Of a stretch of 64,000 bases of DNA, positions 1-10,744 are shown piece by piece. The notes below the pieces were generated by a model, which worked only from the letters and a program-made list of their open reading frames with translations, searched no databases and was not told where the DNA came from. Position numbers and translations under genes: made by a program. This stretch comes from Capillidium heterosporum (taxonomy: Eukaryota > Entomophthoromycota > Entomophthoromycetes > Entomophthorales > Capillidiaceae), in assembly GCA_016630905.1 (NCBI GenBank), contig WBMQ01000004.1, positions 558,001-622,000 on the forward strand. Reading direction: 5' to 3'. Each line of letters starts with the position of its first letter. The first letter of the stretch is position 1.

Positions 1-70
1 GGAAAAATTCCCTAGCTGGCAGTAGCTTCAATCTTTCACTTCAACTCATAATTATCTAATATTAACCACA

Positions 71-1690
71 ATGCCTCAAACCGGATCCGCTTCAGCCAGC
101 CCACGTATCGGTGCCATAAGTGGCGACGCCTTCGACAGTTCTCGTCCTGGAACCCCTTCTCTACAGGTACTTTTTTTCAAATTACTTTTTTTAATCTAGT
201 AGGAATTCCACAAAACTAGCACCAACGCCTCAGCAAGAGCTCTTCGCCTAGAGCTAGATGCCCTCGTAGAGACTGCCCCTGAGAACAACAAGACCTCTTT
301 CGCCAAGGAGATGGATGACTTTTTCCAGCTTTTCCTCCGCTTTACCGAAGAGAAGAACAAGGAGAAGCTGTAAGTTTTGCTTTATATTTCGTTTATTTAT
401 ATTTTTAGTAACTGGTCAAAGGTCAACTCGCCCCCTGAGGACAAGATCATCCCTTTCGCCAACTTGGAAAAGGCCAACGTAACCGACCGTGATCTCCTAG
501 ACAAACTGGCTGTCCTCAAGTTGAACGGTGGTCTCGGTACCACTATGGGTTGCGTCGGTCCCAAATCTGCTATTGAAGTTAGAGATAACATGTCGTTCTT
601 GGACCTGACCGTACGTCAAATCGAATACTTGAACAAGATGTCCGGTGCCAACGTCCCCTTGTTGTTGATGAACTCCTTCAACACGGCTGAAGAAACCTAC
701 CGTATGGTCCAGAAGTTCGAGAACCACAACATCGTCATCCAGAACTTCAACCAGTCCCGCTACCCTCGTATCAAGAAAGACACCTACATGCCATTCCCTG
801 CTACCCACGACGATGCCATCACCTCTTGGTACCCACCTGGTCACGGTGATCTTTTCGAATCCTTGAACAACTCGGGATTACTCGACCAGCTTTTGGACGA
901 AGGCAAGGAATACCTCTTCGTATCCAACATCGACAACTTGGGTGCCATCGTCGACACCACCATCCTCAAGCACGTCATTGACTCGGGGGCCGAGTTCGTC
1001 ATGGAGGTAACTAACAAGACCAAGGCCGATATCAAGGGTGGTACCCTCATCGACTACAATGGGCAGATCCGTCTACTGGAAATTGCCCAAGTACCTGCCG
1101 ACCATGTCGAGGACTTCAAATCCATCCGTAAGTTCAAGATCTTCAACACCAACAACTTGTGGGTGTCCATCAAGGCCATCAAGCGCGTCGTTGAGGCCCG
1201 TGAGCTCAGCATGGAGATCATCGTCAACAACAAGGTAGCTCCCAACGGTGAAGCCGTCATCCAACTGGAGACCGCTGTCGGTGCTGCCATCAAACACTTC
1301 AACGGTGCCCATGGTATCAACGTCCCTCGATCCCGCTTCTTACCCGTCAAATCGACCTCCGACCTGTTCTTAGTCACCTCAGATCTGTACCAGATGCACC
1401 ATGGTGTCCTATCCATGAACTCCAAGCGCCAGTTCACTACGGTTCCCGTTGTCAAACTGGGTGACCATTTCAAGAAGGTTGCCGACTTCCAGTCGCGCTT
1501 CCGTGGCCCACCCCACATCTTGGAGTTGGACCACTTGACCATCACCGGCGATGTCACCATGGGTAAGGATGTTACATTGAAAGGCACCGTTATCATCGTC
1601 GCCAACCACGGCTCAAGGATCGACATCCCATCTGGTGCCATTCTCGACGACAAAGTTGTCTCTGGTAACTTGCGTATCTTAGAACATTAG
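71..1690 (+). CDS. UGP1: UTP--glucose-1-phosphate uridylyltransferase
   Basis: Makes UDP-glucose from UTP and glucose-1-phosphate in the cytosol, the sugar donor for glucan, glycogen and trehalose. Three exons (71-166, 203-369, 409-1690) splice in frame to 514 aa, about the usual family length. Exon 3 carries the nucleotide-binding motif [16 protein letters not shown], and the left-handed beta-helix C-terminus is intact. The start at 71 is the first ATG and gives an N-terminus with the usual Ser/Pro-rich leader. Intron 1 is 36 nt and ends TCTAGTAG, so two acceptors lie 3 nt apart; only the second avoids a leading stop codon. Identification is firm; splice sites are read by eye. Confidence 0.96.
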
Positions 1691-2944
1691 TTTTGCTTAT
1701 TTTTGCACTTCCTACTTGCTTTACCTCGTTCTCTTCCAATTAAAATAAGTGTATTTTTTAAAGGTTGGGTATTTTTAAAACTCATTGGGATGAAGTACAT
1801 GTAACTTTAGTTTAGATTGGGATAGATAGTCATGAAAGATTTCAATACAAGGTTAATTTATATATTATCCATGCACTTCACCTTTGTGTCTTAATAATAT
1901 GGTTTAAATATGTTGATAAAAGCAATGTATACATTGTACTATCTAAAATCTAGACAGTACCCATATATATGCCATCTAATTGTAAGGAAATTAAATATTT
2001 AATGATACTTTTAACAGTTAAATCTAAATATATGAGCATATTGCTGAAAGCTATTTGATTTAGGGGATAGAAGTTGGTGAACTAACGATAGTTAAGCAGC
2101 AGTAGCAAATACATTTACATATATGTGAAAATAGTTATTTTAGAGGTAGTTATAAAACAAACCACTTTATCCATCTAACTATATAGGATTGAGAATGCAA
2201 TAGGTAGACTTTATCGCTTATCTAAAGCTACTATAGTGATTTGGAGTACACACTACCTTATTAGGCATTTTACCTCTTGAAAATGTTAAATATTGGAGTA
2301 TTGCTATAAGAAAGAACCTGCTAGTCCAAGTAGGTTATCATTCAATATAACGTACCGCGCTTATTTTATAATTGCTACATTTTCGCAGTCATTCTATCAT
2401 CGAAAGTTTGTAGATATCCTTTACCTCCTTTATAGCCTAATGGGATTTGATGTCGGATATCGTAGATCTCATGGACTATGTACAAATGATATCCTGATTT
2501 AAGAACTAGTCAACCATTTCGATAGACTAGTGCTAATATATTGAAACATTTACTAGTTTTTAGATTGGTAGAAAAGTTTCAAAAGTTCAAATATTGCATA
2601 TTATTGTCTTATCCTATATACATGCTTATTTGTAAATGTACTATGTATGGCTTCAAAGAAACATTTGGAATATATTCAGTTTGTTATAAATATACAAATA
2701 TACACTTGTAGAAATTCCAAATACCCAGTAGATATTGATGAGGGTTCCAAGAAGTAACACAACATATATGATCACAACAACCCTTAGAGTTATAAGTATA
2801 AAGCCAATCAGACATTCATATAACACTTGTGCAATCTAGTATCAGTTTACTGCAACGTCACTAGTATAATTCCTGTCAACACCCTTAAAATTTCTACATT
2901 TCTAACCAAAGAAAAGGCAGGGATTTCCCCTGAAGGGTTGTCGA
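1691..2944. other. AT-rich intergenic DNA
   Basis: About 1.25 kb of AT-rich sequence after UGP1. Short open frames near 2293 and 2827 have no recognisable composition or motif. I see no gene, tRNA or repeat here. Confidence 0.7.
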
Positions 2945-3049
2945 CAAAGAAATTCTCTGCCATCTTGCTTTACAAATGTCTATACTTGTTGGAAATTCAC
3001 AATTTCAGGTATAGATGGTGAAATAAGAGCATTTTAACTGGCTTATACT

Positions 3050-3124
3050 GGTAAGAAGGGTGAAACTGAAGGGATAGCAATATAACGAACGTCATCACAA
3101 GCTGATAACATTTAAGTATATAAG
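3050..3124 (+). promoter_or_regulatory. Conserved promoter block with TATA box, Q-rich gene 1
   Basis: A block shared almost base for base with the second copy (about 4909-4983). It contains GTGAAACTGAAGGGATAGCA, a CRE-like AC-GTCA hexamer at 3089-3094 and the TATA box TATATAAG at 3117-3124. Hexamer-to-TATA spacing is 28 bp in both copies, and the ATG lies 61 bp after the TATA start. Conservation of the block while neighbouring DNA has diverged suggests function. The regulator is unknown. Confidence 0.6.
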
Positions 3125-3177
3125 CTTACCAAGGAAGTAAGATTCGCAGTATAAACAAAAGTTGAATACTTAACAAA

Positions 3178-3940
3178 ATGACCTTCACCCAGTACTCTCC
3201 CCTCTCCCAGGTCCACGACCAGACTCACCACCACGACGAACAGACCCGTGGTATCTTTGGTTTCCAGGGCCAGAACCAGCAGCAGTACCAGCAATACGAC
3301 CAAAGCCGCCAGGTTGGTCAGCAAGAAGAACAGAACTTGTTCGCCGCTGTTCAGCACTTGGACCAGGTCCAGCGCAACTTGCAGCAGGAGCAGGTCCACG
3401 GTCAGCACAACCCCCAAGTTGTCCGTCAGATCGCTGAGATCGTCCAGCGCCACAGTGAATTGAGCCGTCAGCACATCCAGCAGGCTATCCAGTTTGCTCA
3501 GATCCGCCAGCAGCAGGCCCAGAGCCCTATTGAGCGCCAGATTTACCAGCAGCGTGAACAGCAGTTGTACCAGTTGGCTCAGGTCAAGGATCCAGATCCG
3601 TCAGTTAGTACAGCAGCGCCTCTACAACCCTGAATCCCCCCAGGCTCAGCAATCTGGTTACCAGGTTGTCCAGTTGGTCCAGCGTGCCCAGCAAATTGCT
3701 CAGGACTTGATCCAGCAGAACCAGTACCAGCTCAACCAGTTCCGTAACCAGGGTATTTACGGACAAGTTAGCCCCTTTGGCCAACAGGGTCTCTACAACC
3801 AGGTCTCTCCCTTCGGTCAACAGGGTCTCTACCGCCAGTCCTCTCCCCTCGGCCAGCAGGGTCTCTGGAACCAGGTCTCCCCCTTCGGTACTCAGGGTCT
3901 CTACAACCAGACCTCTCCCTACTCTCCTCAGGGTTTCTAA
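3178..3940 (+). CDS. Glutamine-rich repeat protein, copy 1 (frame interrupted once)
   Basis: A family I do not recognise. The protein is very rich in Gln with His-rich patches near the N-terminus, a Gln/helix-prone middle (RQIAEIVQRHSELSRQHIQQ) and a C-terminal tail of five 12-residue units of the form NQVSPFGQQGLY. Low complexity of this type suggests a structural, coat or self-assembling protein, but this is inference. There is no signal peptide. Relative to copy 2 there is one surplus C in the GGATCCAGATCC stretch near 3590, shifting the frame; with it ignored the product is about 253 aa ending at the TAA at 3938-3940. The ATG at 3178 follows a TATA box and is conserved in copy 2. No intron is evident. 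Confidence 0.7.
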
Positions 3941-4010
3941 GTTTAACTTAGCCATTAAAGTATTGATATTGTACTTAGACCGCCACGTCTAAAATCTGGT
4001 GTTTTTAGCT

Positions 4011-4789
4011 ATTTTATTATAATATTTTGAGGTTGAGTATTTGAGATATCCTATTGAACAACTTTTATAATGATGATACAATATATCGTGCCTAAAGATC
4101 CAAGCTAATTTATTACAATTTACATTTTTAGATATCTAGAATATAAGTGCAATATCGGACATCGTGGCTTTAGGCATCAATGAGGCCGTAGTTAGACAGC
4201 TTGGTATTAATACAGTTCACTAATACCAGATTAAATGAATTTGTCCTAGGTATTGGTGATTTAGGAAGGTAGAAGACCTAGAAAAGGCAGAACATTTGTT
4301 TAAATAAAGATATCGATATATACGTGAAAAATAAGTATGTTTTATAGGATGTTTAGGTTTTTTATTTGTATTTAATGAAACAGTTATAATTGAGTGGCTT
4401 ACTATAAGGAAATATATATGGATATCCGGGAAGAATGAATATATTGATTCAACTCATGAATCCTCGGTACTTTAAAGTCAAGTATCACATCCTATATTTT
4501 CCTTTTCCATTACTTATAATCTTCGCATTCAGATATCATTGCTTCTGCCAAAAAACATTTATAACTGAGAATAGATGTTTTTCAGACTATTCAAAGGTCA
4601 GGTGCAAGTTTGGTCGTCTAGATAGGATATTGGTTGTTCTTTGGTTGTGTATACATAATAACCAGACCAAATTCCCTTCTTACATATTAACTCCTGTAGA
4701 CCGACTCATGGTATATCGTAAGTTTTGTAAACAAAAGTATATACTCAGCTAGGGTTAAAAATTACAAAATAAAATAGGGAAATACTCCT
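4011..4789. other. Intergenic DNA between the duplicated genes
   Basis: AT-rich sequence without similarity to the duplicated unit. A 105-codon open frame at 4435-4752 has AT-driven composition (many Phe, Ile, Lys, Tyr) and no motif, so I do not call it a gene. Confidence 0.6.
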
Positions 4790-4908
4790 AAGGGCTGTAT
4801 ATAAAGAAGTTCCTTAGTATATTATTTTGCAAACGCCTATACTTGCTGAAAATTCACAATTTCAGGTATATATGATGAAATGCTAGCATTTGAAACTGGC
4901 TTGTACTG

Positions 4909-4983
4909 ATGTAAAGGGGTGAAACTGAAGGGATAGCAATATAGCGAACGTCATCACTTATCGATAACATTCGAATATATAAG
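4909..4983 (+). promoter_or_regulatory. Conserved promoter block with TATA box, Q-rich gene 2
   Basis: Same arrangement as upstream of copy 1: the GTGAAACTGAAGGGATAGCA block, ACGTCA at 4948-4953 and TATATAAG at 4976-4983. The 28-bp spacing is identical, and the ATG follows 59 bp after the TATA start. Confidence 0.6.
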
Positions 4984-5034
4984 CATGCCAGTCGATTAAA
5001 GTAAACAATATAGCAAAAAGCATCCGATACGAAG

Positions 5035-5746
5035 ATGACCTTCTCTCAGTACTCTCCATTCTCTCAGGTCCACGACCAGACTCACCATCACGAACAGCAG
5101 CGTGGAATCTTTGGTTTCCAGGGTCAGCACCAGCAGTACGACCAGCAGCGTCAAGTTTCTCAGCAGGAGGAACAAAACCTACACGCCGCCGTCCAGCACT
5201 TGGATCAGGTCCAGCGCAACTTGCAGCAGGAGCAGGTCCACGGCCAGTACAACCCCCAAGTTGTCCGTCAGATCGCTGAGATTGTCCAGCGCCACAGTGA
5301 ATTGAGCCGTCAGCACATCCAGCAGGCTATCCAGTTTGCTCAGATCCGCCAGCAGCAGGCCCAGAGTCCCTATTGAGCGCCAGATTTACCAGCAGCGTGA
5401 GCAGCAATTGTACCAGTTGGCTCAGGTCAAGGATCAGATCCGTCAGTTAGTACAGCAGCGCCTCTACAACCCTGAATCCCCCCAGGCTCAGCAATCTGGT
5501 TACCAGGTTGTCCAGTTGGTCCAGCGTGCCCAGCAAATTGCTCAGGACTTGATCCAGCAGAACCAGTACCAGCTCAACCAGCTCCGTAACCAGGGTATTT
5601 ACGGACAAGTTAGCCCCTTTGGCCAACAGGGTCTCTACAACCAGGTCTCTCCCTTCGGTCAACAGGGTCTCTACCGCCAGACCTCTCCCCTCGGCCAGCA
5701 GGGTCTCTGGAACCAGGTTTCCTCCTACTCTCCTCAGGGTTTCTAA
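5035..5746 (+). CDS. Glutamine-rich repeat protein, copy 2 (frame interrupted once)
   Basis: Paralog of the gene at 3178, with the same Gln-rich architecture but four rather than five C-terminal 12-residue units. Here the surplus base lies in the AGTCCCTATTGAG stretch near 5370 (copy 1 has AGCCCTATTGAG), which brings in an early TGA. With that base ignored the product is about 236 aa. Because the two copies break at different places, and each copy is intact where the other breaks, either both are young pseudogenes or both breaks are sequence errors. Function unknown. Confidence 0.7.
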
Positions 5747-5815
5747 GTTTGACTTAGCTATTAAAGTATTGGTATTATACTTAGACCGCCATGTCTAAAA
5801 TCTGGCATATTTTTA

Positions 5816-7174
5816 TTTTTGGTTTTGGAATCACATGTATCTAACTATATTATACAAACATCTTGTCTATATTTTGAAATATAACACTGCTATATAAAAA
5901 TATACTTACTACCAAGTATACATATAGTTTAGTACATCGACATCTTTGAAGTATATATTTAATGATGCTAATCGTTTCTTAAGTAAAAATTATGTATATA
6001 TAGAATGTTCTATAGCGATGTATGTTTTTAGGTTTACAACTACTTTCTTGCACTGGTACTTTAGCACAGTGTACTAGATTTTAAACACAAATACTTAAGG
6101 TAATACTATCAACTAAAATACAGCTACTAAGTCTATATATATAAGTTATTGATGATATCGATAGTGTAGTACTTTTAAACAAATAGACTTGTTTTTGATT
6201 GACCGCTAAATAGCTGTATTCATAACCATAGGTGATTTTATCCAATATTTTCAGCTTATGTGATTTTAAATACTTTCTGTAGCTATGGGTATACTTATAT
6301 AAAATACTTTGTTGCCTTTTAATCACGACTCGATTTCAAATTGAAGTGGTTGAATGATATCCATCATCTACAGTTACAGGTTATGAGTGAAGCTCACTAG
6401 CTTTTTTATCCCAACAGTTAGAACCTAAGAGCCCTATTTAGCTACTATATGATGGACAAAGATATCCAAACTACTATAAAATATGCCTTGTCTACCTTTT
6501 GAAAGATATAGTATTGAGCAAAGCTCTTCAATAACCTAATCAAACGGTGCGTCTAGTTTCCATTTATTGGATTTTGGATGGACCATTTGTACTTTGTGAC
6601 AACGTTTAGCCGAAGAAGCTGGATCCTAGTTTTGAAGTAAGACTTTCAAAGATCGAGAGCATATCGGTATTAGCAAAGGTTCAAGTGCTAAACCTTATCG
6701 TGCAGGTAGATCGGAGTTCGGGATATCCTTTTCATTTCCGCTTCGAAAAGGTAGAGTTTTGTTAAATTGTTTGAAAACTTCAAAATACGTCATATATCCT
6801 TCCAGTCTAACAATTAACCGGCTAGGCCACCTAACACTGAATAGTATGCTTAATCCAAATACTTTACTGGGTCAGATTTGGCAATAGATTAGATGGACGT
6901 CAAAGTCTACGTAAATGCCGGGATAAAGTTAGCACTAACGCATCGTTAAGTGTGAACCCGCAATGAAAATCTCAACGCGCCTTCCAACTTGATAAAAAAG
7001 TCTGCAATCGGATTATCACACCCAACCGAAATCTATTTGAACTCGTGCTCTTACAAATTTTCATAGCAGCGGCCGATAAAATCCCTTTTAGAACAATAAG
7101 AGTTGTAAACTTAGTTACGGTTCAGCAAAAATTTAAAAACTCAGTAGCTTAGATTGATTTAGAATAGTAGTTCA
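5816..7174. other. AT-rich intergenic DNA
   Basis: No supported gene. The last 500 bp (about 6590-7100) is somewhat less AT-rich but has no open frame of note on either strand. Confidence 0.65.
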
Positions 7175-8424
7175 ATGGTACTAAATACGGAAGAGAGTAG
7201 TGGATACTGGTCCTTGGCAGTTTTGATCCCTTGGGTAACTGTCCTAAGCTTCATTATGGGAGGATGTTGTTCCAACGCCTACGCCCTAGAACAGCTGATA
7301 ACGCAGGCTCCTCATTCAGGTGCATTTCCCTCTTTTATTTTAATGTACTTATACATTCTTATTATTTTCATCATTCAATAGGAAACTTGATTACGTTTGC
7401 CCAATTTCTGACAGTTGCCTTGGAAGGTCTAACCCAAAATGTAGAGTTACGAGGAAACATGCTGCACCTCAAGGAACGTAAGATCCCTATTTCCAACTGG
7501 ATGGTTATGGTAGGGCTGTTTTTCTCAAGCTCCCTTTTGAACAACTTGGCCTTCGGATACCATATCCCAATGGTATTGCACATCATCTTTAGATCCAGCT
7601 CTTTAGTTGCCAACATGATATTGGGTATTTTAATTTTGAAGAAAAGGTAACGTTTTAGGTAGGAGCTTGTTTTTAAAAGGTAAATGTGAAATTTTAGGTA
7701 CAACTCCCAGCAGTACTTGTCCATAGCTATGGTTACAGCCGGTGTACTTATTACTACTTTGTCTACCGTCAAGTCAGACGTAAATTTTTATTTTACTTGC
7801 AATTTTGTTTATAATGAGTGCAGGAAAAAGGTGTATCGACAACCTTCCATCAACAGTTGATTGGTATTGGTATCTTGACTTTGGCTCTGTTTTTGGCTTC
7901 TTATTTGGGCATCGTCCAGGAGGTCACCTACAAGAAATATGGCAAGCACTGGCGTGAAGGGTTGTTCTATACTGTAATTATTTTCACCTAACATAGCCTA
8001 ACATTTGTTTTACCTTTAGCACCTACTCTCCTTACCCTTCTTCCTCATCTTCTACAAGGATATCTCCGAGCAGTTGAACATCTACCTATCTTCGCTACCC
8101 CTCTCCATCCTAGCGTTGAACTTTCCCCGCCTCATGATTTTTTTGTTGACCAACGTAATCACCCAATATTTCTGCGTAAGTGGGGTCCAACGTCTAAGTA
8201 GTATGGCCGACGCTCTAACCTTGAACTTGATCTTGACTGTGCGTAAAATGGTCTCCATTGTATTTTCGGTCTTATACTTCAAGCAGCCTATTACTTACAA
8301 CTTTTTGATCGGGACTTTTTTGGCCTTTGCCGGAACTTTCCTCTACACTATGGCCTCTCTACCCAAGAAGGCTCCTGAACCTGAGAAACCGGCTGTGGCT
8401 CAAATTACTAAGCCTAAGGAGTAA
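7175..8424 (+). CDS. YEA4: UDP-N-acetylglucosamine transporter (SLC35B4/Yea4 family)
   Basis: Multi-pass nucleotide-sugar transporter that brings UDP-GlcNAc into the ER or Golgi lumen for chitin and glycan synthesis. Five exons (7175-7319, 7382-7646, 7698-7779, 7824-7973, 8020-8424) join in frame to 348 aa, typical for the family. The N-terminal GGCCSNAYALEQLI segment, the conserved middle (HIIFRSSSLVANMILG, KYGKHWREGLFY) and the C-terminal RLSSMADALTLNLILTVRK segment match SLC35B4. About ten hydrophobic helices are visible, and the C-terminus is Lys/Pro-rich. Substrate assignment rests on family resemblance. Confidence 0.92.
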
Positions 8425-9161
8425 TGCGGCACCTTTTTGTTTATTTTTGTTGGGTAGGGGCTAGCTCTAGAACGTTACATTTCGCATGCTAAGGTCTTTA
8501 GAATTGATTCATGGTTTCTAGATGACACCTACTTATCTCTTATAAAGTTTATCATATATACACATGATTTTTAACAATGCTTTAATGCTCGGTTGGAATA
8601 GCTACCTTATCACACCAACTTTAATTTTGTACCACGATAGCCAATTGATATTTGAGTACCCAAAATTAAAGGATCCAAATTTGTGGAACTAAAGTTTTGA
8701 ATAATCCTTGCTTGGTTCAACATACAACCATTCTCTAAACATAGATAGACACCATTCTTCAAAACTTTGCTCAAACTGTTGATAAGCTAGTCACTTGTAA
8801 TAAACTATCAAGTTTTTGAGTGTTAATTGTTGGGATTGTGCTTTGTAGTTCCAAGGCACCTTGAAAGTCTATAACTACCTACTAAACATCGACATTCATA
8901 TAGTGGTATTATATATATCATCAAAAGCTTTATTATAAAAATGCTTATTATCAGAAACTCCATATAGAAAAGCCTATTTTCAGCATTCAAAGTGTACATT
9001 CGCTAAGACTAAACCACAACAAAGTACTTGAAAAAGAACTGTAATTTAACTTTAATATAGCACATACTTTAAATAAACGGCAATTAAATATATATAGAAA
9101 ACAGTTGAGCTATCAACTTAAAGACATCGAGCCCAAGAGCAATTGCACACGTAGATTAGCA
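8425..9161. other. Intergenic DNA between convergent genes
   Basis: About 740 bp of AT-rich sequence between the 3' ends of the transporter and the gp78-like gene. Nothing recognisable. Confidence 0.65.
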
Positions 9162-10744
9162 CTACTGCAAATACAAAGAAGGAATGGACTGACTTGCATC
9201 GCGTTGGTGGCTAGGGCTACTGTTGGCTCTATTTATAGAGTTGGAGACTTGGATGGCAGCTTCGTCATCCTCACTGTTGCTCAACTCCTTCCTACAGGTG
9301 GGGCAAGACTGATGTGTTACCAACCAAAGCCTCAAGCAACGCCTACAGTTTAAAAAAGTTAGGCAATGTACTAGTTACATAAAAATTACCCATGGAAGAT
9401 GTGAGAGCAGGGCAATTTCTGAGCACTCTTCATCTCATCCAAACAAATGGCACAAGAGTCACCAAGGGCGTTAAGTTCTACTTCACTGACGGAGGGGAAT
9501 CTATATCTTAATTAAGATAAGAGAAAAATGTTTTATAAATTTACCTGGCGCTCATATGCTCCAAAGCAAGCTGGTAGCTCTTGTACAAACTGTACTTGGT
9601 TCTAAGACTTTTAAAGACGGATCGGATATTGAGGAACAAGACAGCATCGATCAAAGTAAACGAGATGCCGTGAATCAACTATAGTTGTTAGCTAAGTTTT
9701 GCAAATAAAAAACTTACGGCAATTTGGACATAATGAGCCAAGGTGACAACCAATATAAACGAATCGGTAAAGAACTCTGTCTTTCTAAGGTAAATGTCCT
9801 TCTGTTCCCACACATCTGGGGAAGATAGGTCTACTAAATGGATGATATACTTGACCAAAGTCTGAATGGTATCCAAGAACAAAGTGAAGCATTCGAATGT
9901 CAACAAAAAGATCATAGACCTGAACGAGTACAAACAAACGGTAAACCAAAAGACGTCAGCAACGACTACCAGTAGTAGGAAGGTTAAAACTTTGACGTGA
10001 GTAGCTACCGACGAAGCTAGGGCATTGGTGCCTTCGACCAAGTACTCGCAGCGATCCCTACACAGCATGGAAAATATACGCAAAAAACCGATGACGGCAA
10101 ACCAGCTCACCCATAATAACATCTCCTCCCACCTGGGTTCTAATATGGCGCCTAGGAAGACGACTTTGAATAATAGGAAATTGAGGACAGCGGTCATACA
10201 TGTGTTGGTTTTCGATATCCCGTAGATCCACAAAGAAGATCTTTATGAGGATGGTACCTAAAATGTAGAGGGCTAAAAACCCGGTGTTGATGAAGACTAA
10301 AACTGCCAATTTTTGCTGGTTGAGGAAGAAGTTGGTGTTGGTATATTGAAATAAGTGTCTAAAAAAGAGGTTGAGATCCAGATAGTGGGTTAATAGGTGG
10401 TAGGGAGAGTAGGTGTTGGAAATAAATTTGGGGTTGTCTTTATCGTTGATCTTCAATTTGTCGGTGGTTGGGGTGTTGGAATTTAAATCGATTTCGAAGC
10501 TGGATATTGGGTTCAATATCTGTTTAATTATATCCTTTGGAATTTCTGACAAAGGGTAAGGTAGCTCATTCTTCATGTTGGATATGTTGTTGGAATGCTT
10601 GGTCAACTTTGAGCTAGCTTGTAGGTCAATATGATTGGCGTTCAGCTCATCTTCAGTCACAAAATTCTTGCCCAAGTAGACTATAGTCATTAAAGATATT
10701 AATGCCGAGAGGAAGAGGTACTGGGTAAAGTTTCTATTGACCAT
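9162..10744 (-). CDS. gp78/AMFR-type membrane RING-H2 ubiquitin ligase (frame interrupted once)
   Basis: ER-membrane E3 ligase of the AMFR/gp78 type, which acts in ER-associated degradation. Exons on the minus strand are 10744-9718, 9678-9545, 9500-9390 and 9342-9162. The middle matches gp78 closely: DLRDIENQHMYDR, then FKVVFLGAILEPRWEEM and FSMLCRDRCEYL, then a TM region with KYIIHLVDL. The RING-H2 is CAICLDEM...LPCSHIFHGRC...SCPTC. One surplus base near 10183-10190 shifts the frame; without it the spacing after QHM matches animal gp78 exactly and the product is 483 aa. The N-terminal 170 aa is a long, poorly conserved loop region. The protein ends about 45 aa after the RING, with no CUE domain or p97-binding tail. 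Confidence 0.88.

Larger units (their letters stand above)
2945..4010 (+). repeat. Tandem duplication unit, copy 1
   Basis: Copy 1 of a duplicated segment that carries a promoter, a glutamine-rich gene and its 3' flank. Matching sequence starts near the shared CACAATTTCAGGTAT block (about 2997) or slightly before it, and ends just after the shared 3' flank containing CTTAGACCGCCACGTCTAA. Copy 2 lies at about 4790-5815. The roughly 780 bp between the copies is unrelated AT-rich DNA. The edges are approximate because similarity fades. Confidence 0.85.
4790..5815 (+). repeat. Tandem duplication unit, copy 2
   Basis: Copy 2 of the duplicated promoter, gene and 3' flank, offset by about 1.86 kb and in the same orientation. 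Coding identity is near complete from about 5210 onward but only about 80 percent over the first 150 bp, so divergence is uneven. Confidence 0.85.

Noticed and set aside
4435-4752. 105-codon open frame between the glutamine-rich genes
   Set aside because: Amino-acid content follows the AT-rich base composition and no motif, codon bias or promoter supports it.
3178-5746. Bacterial spore-coat (CotF-like) origin of the glutamine-rich genes
   Set aside because: Similarity is only in Gln/His composition; no conserved CotF residues could be confirmed, and the genes have eukaryotic TATA promoters.
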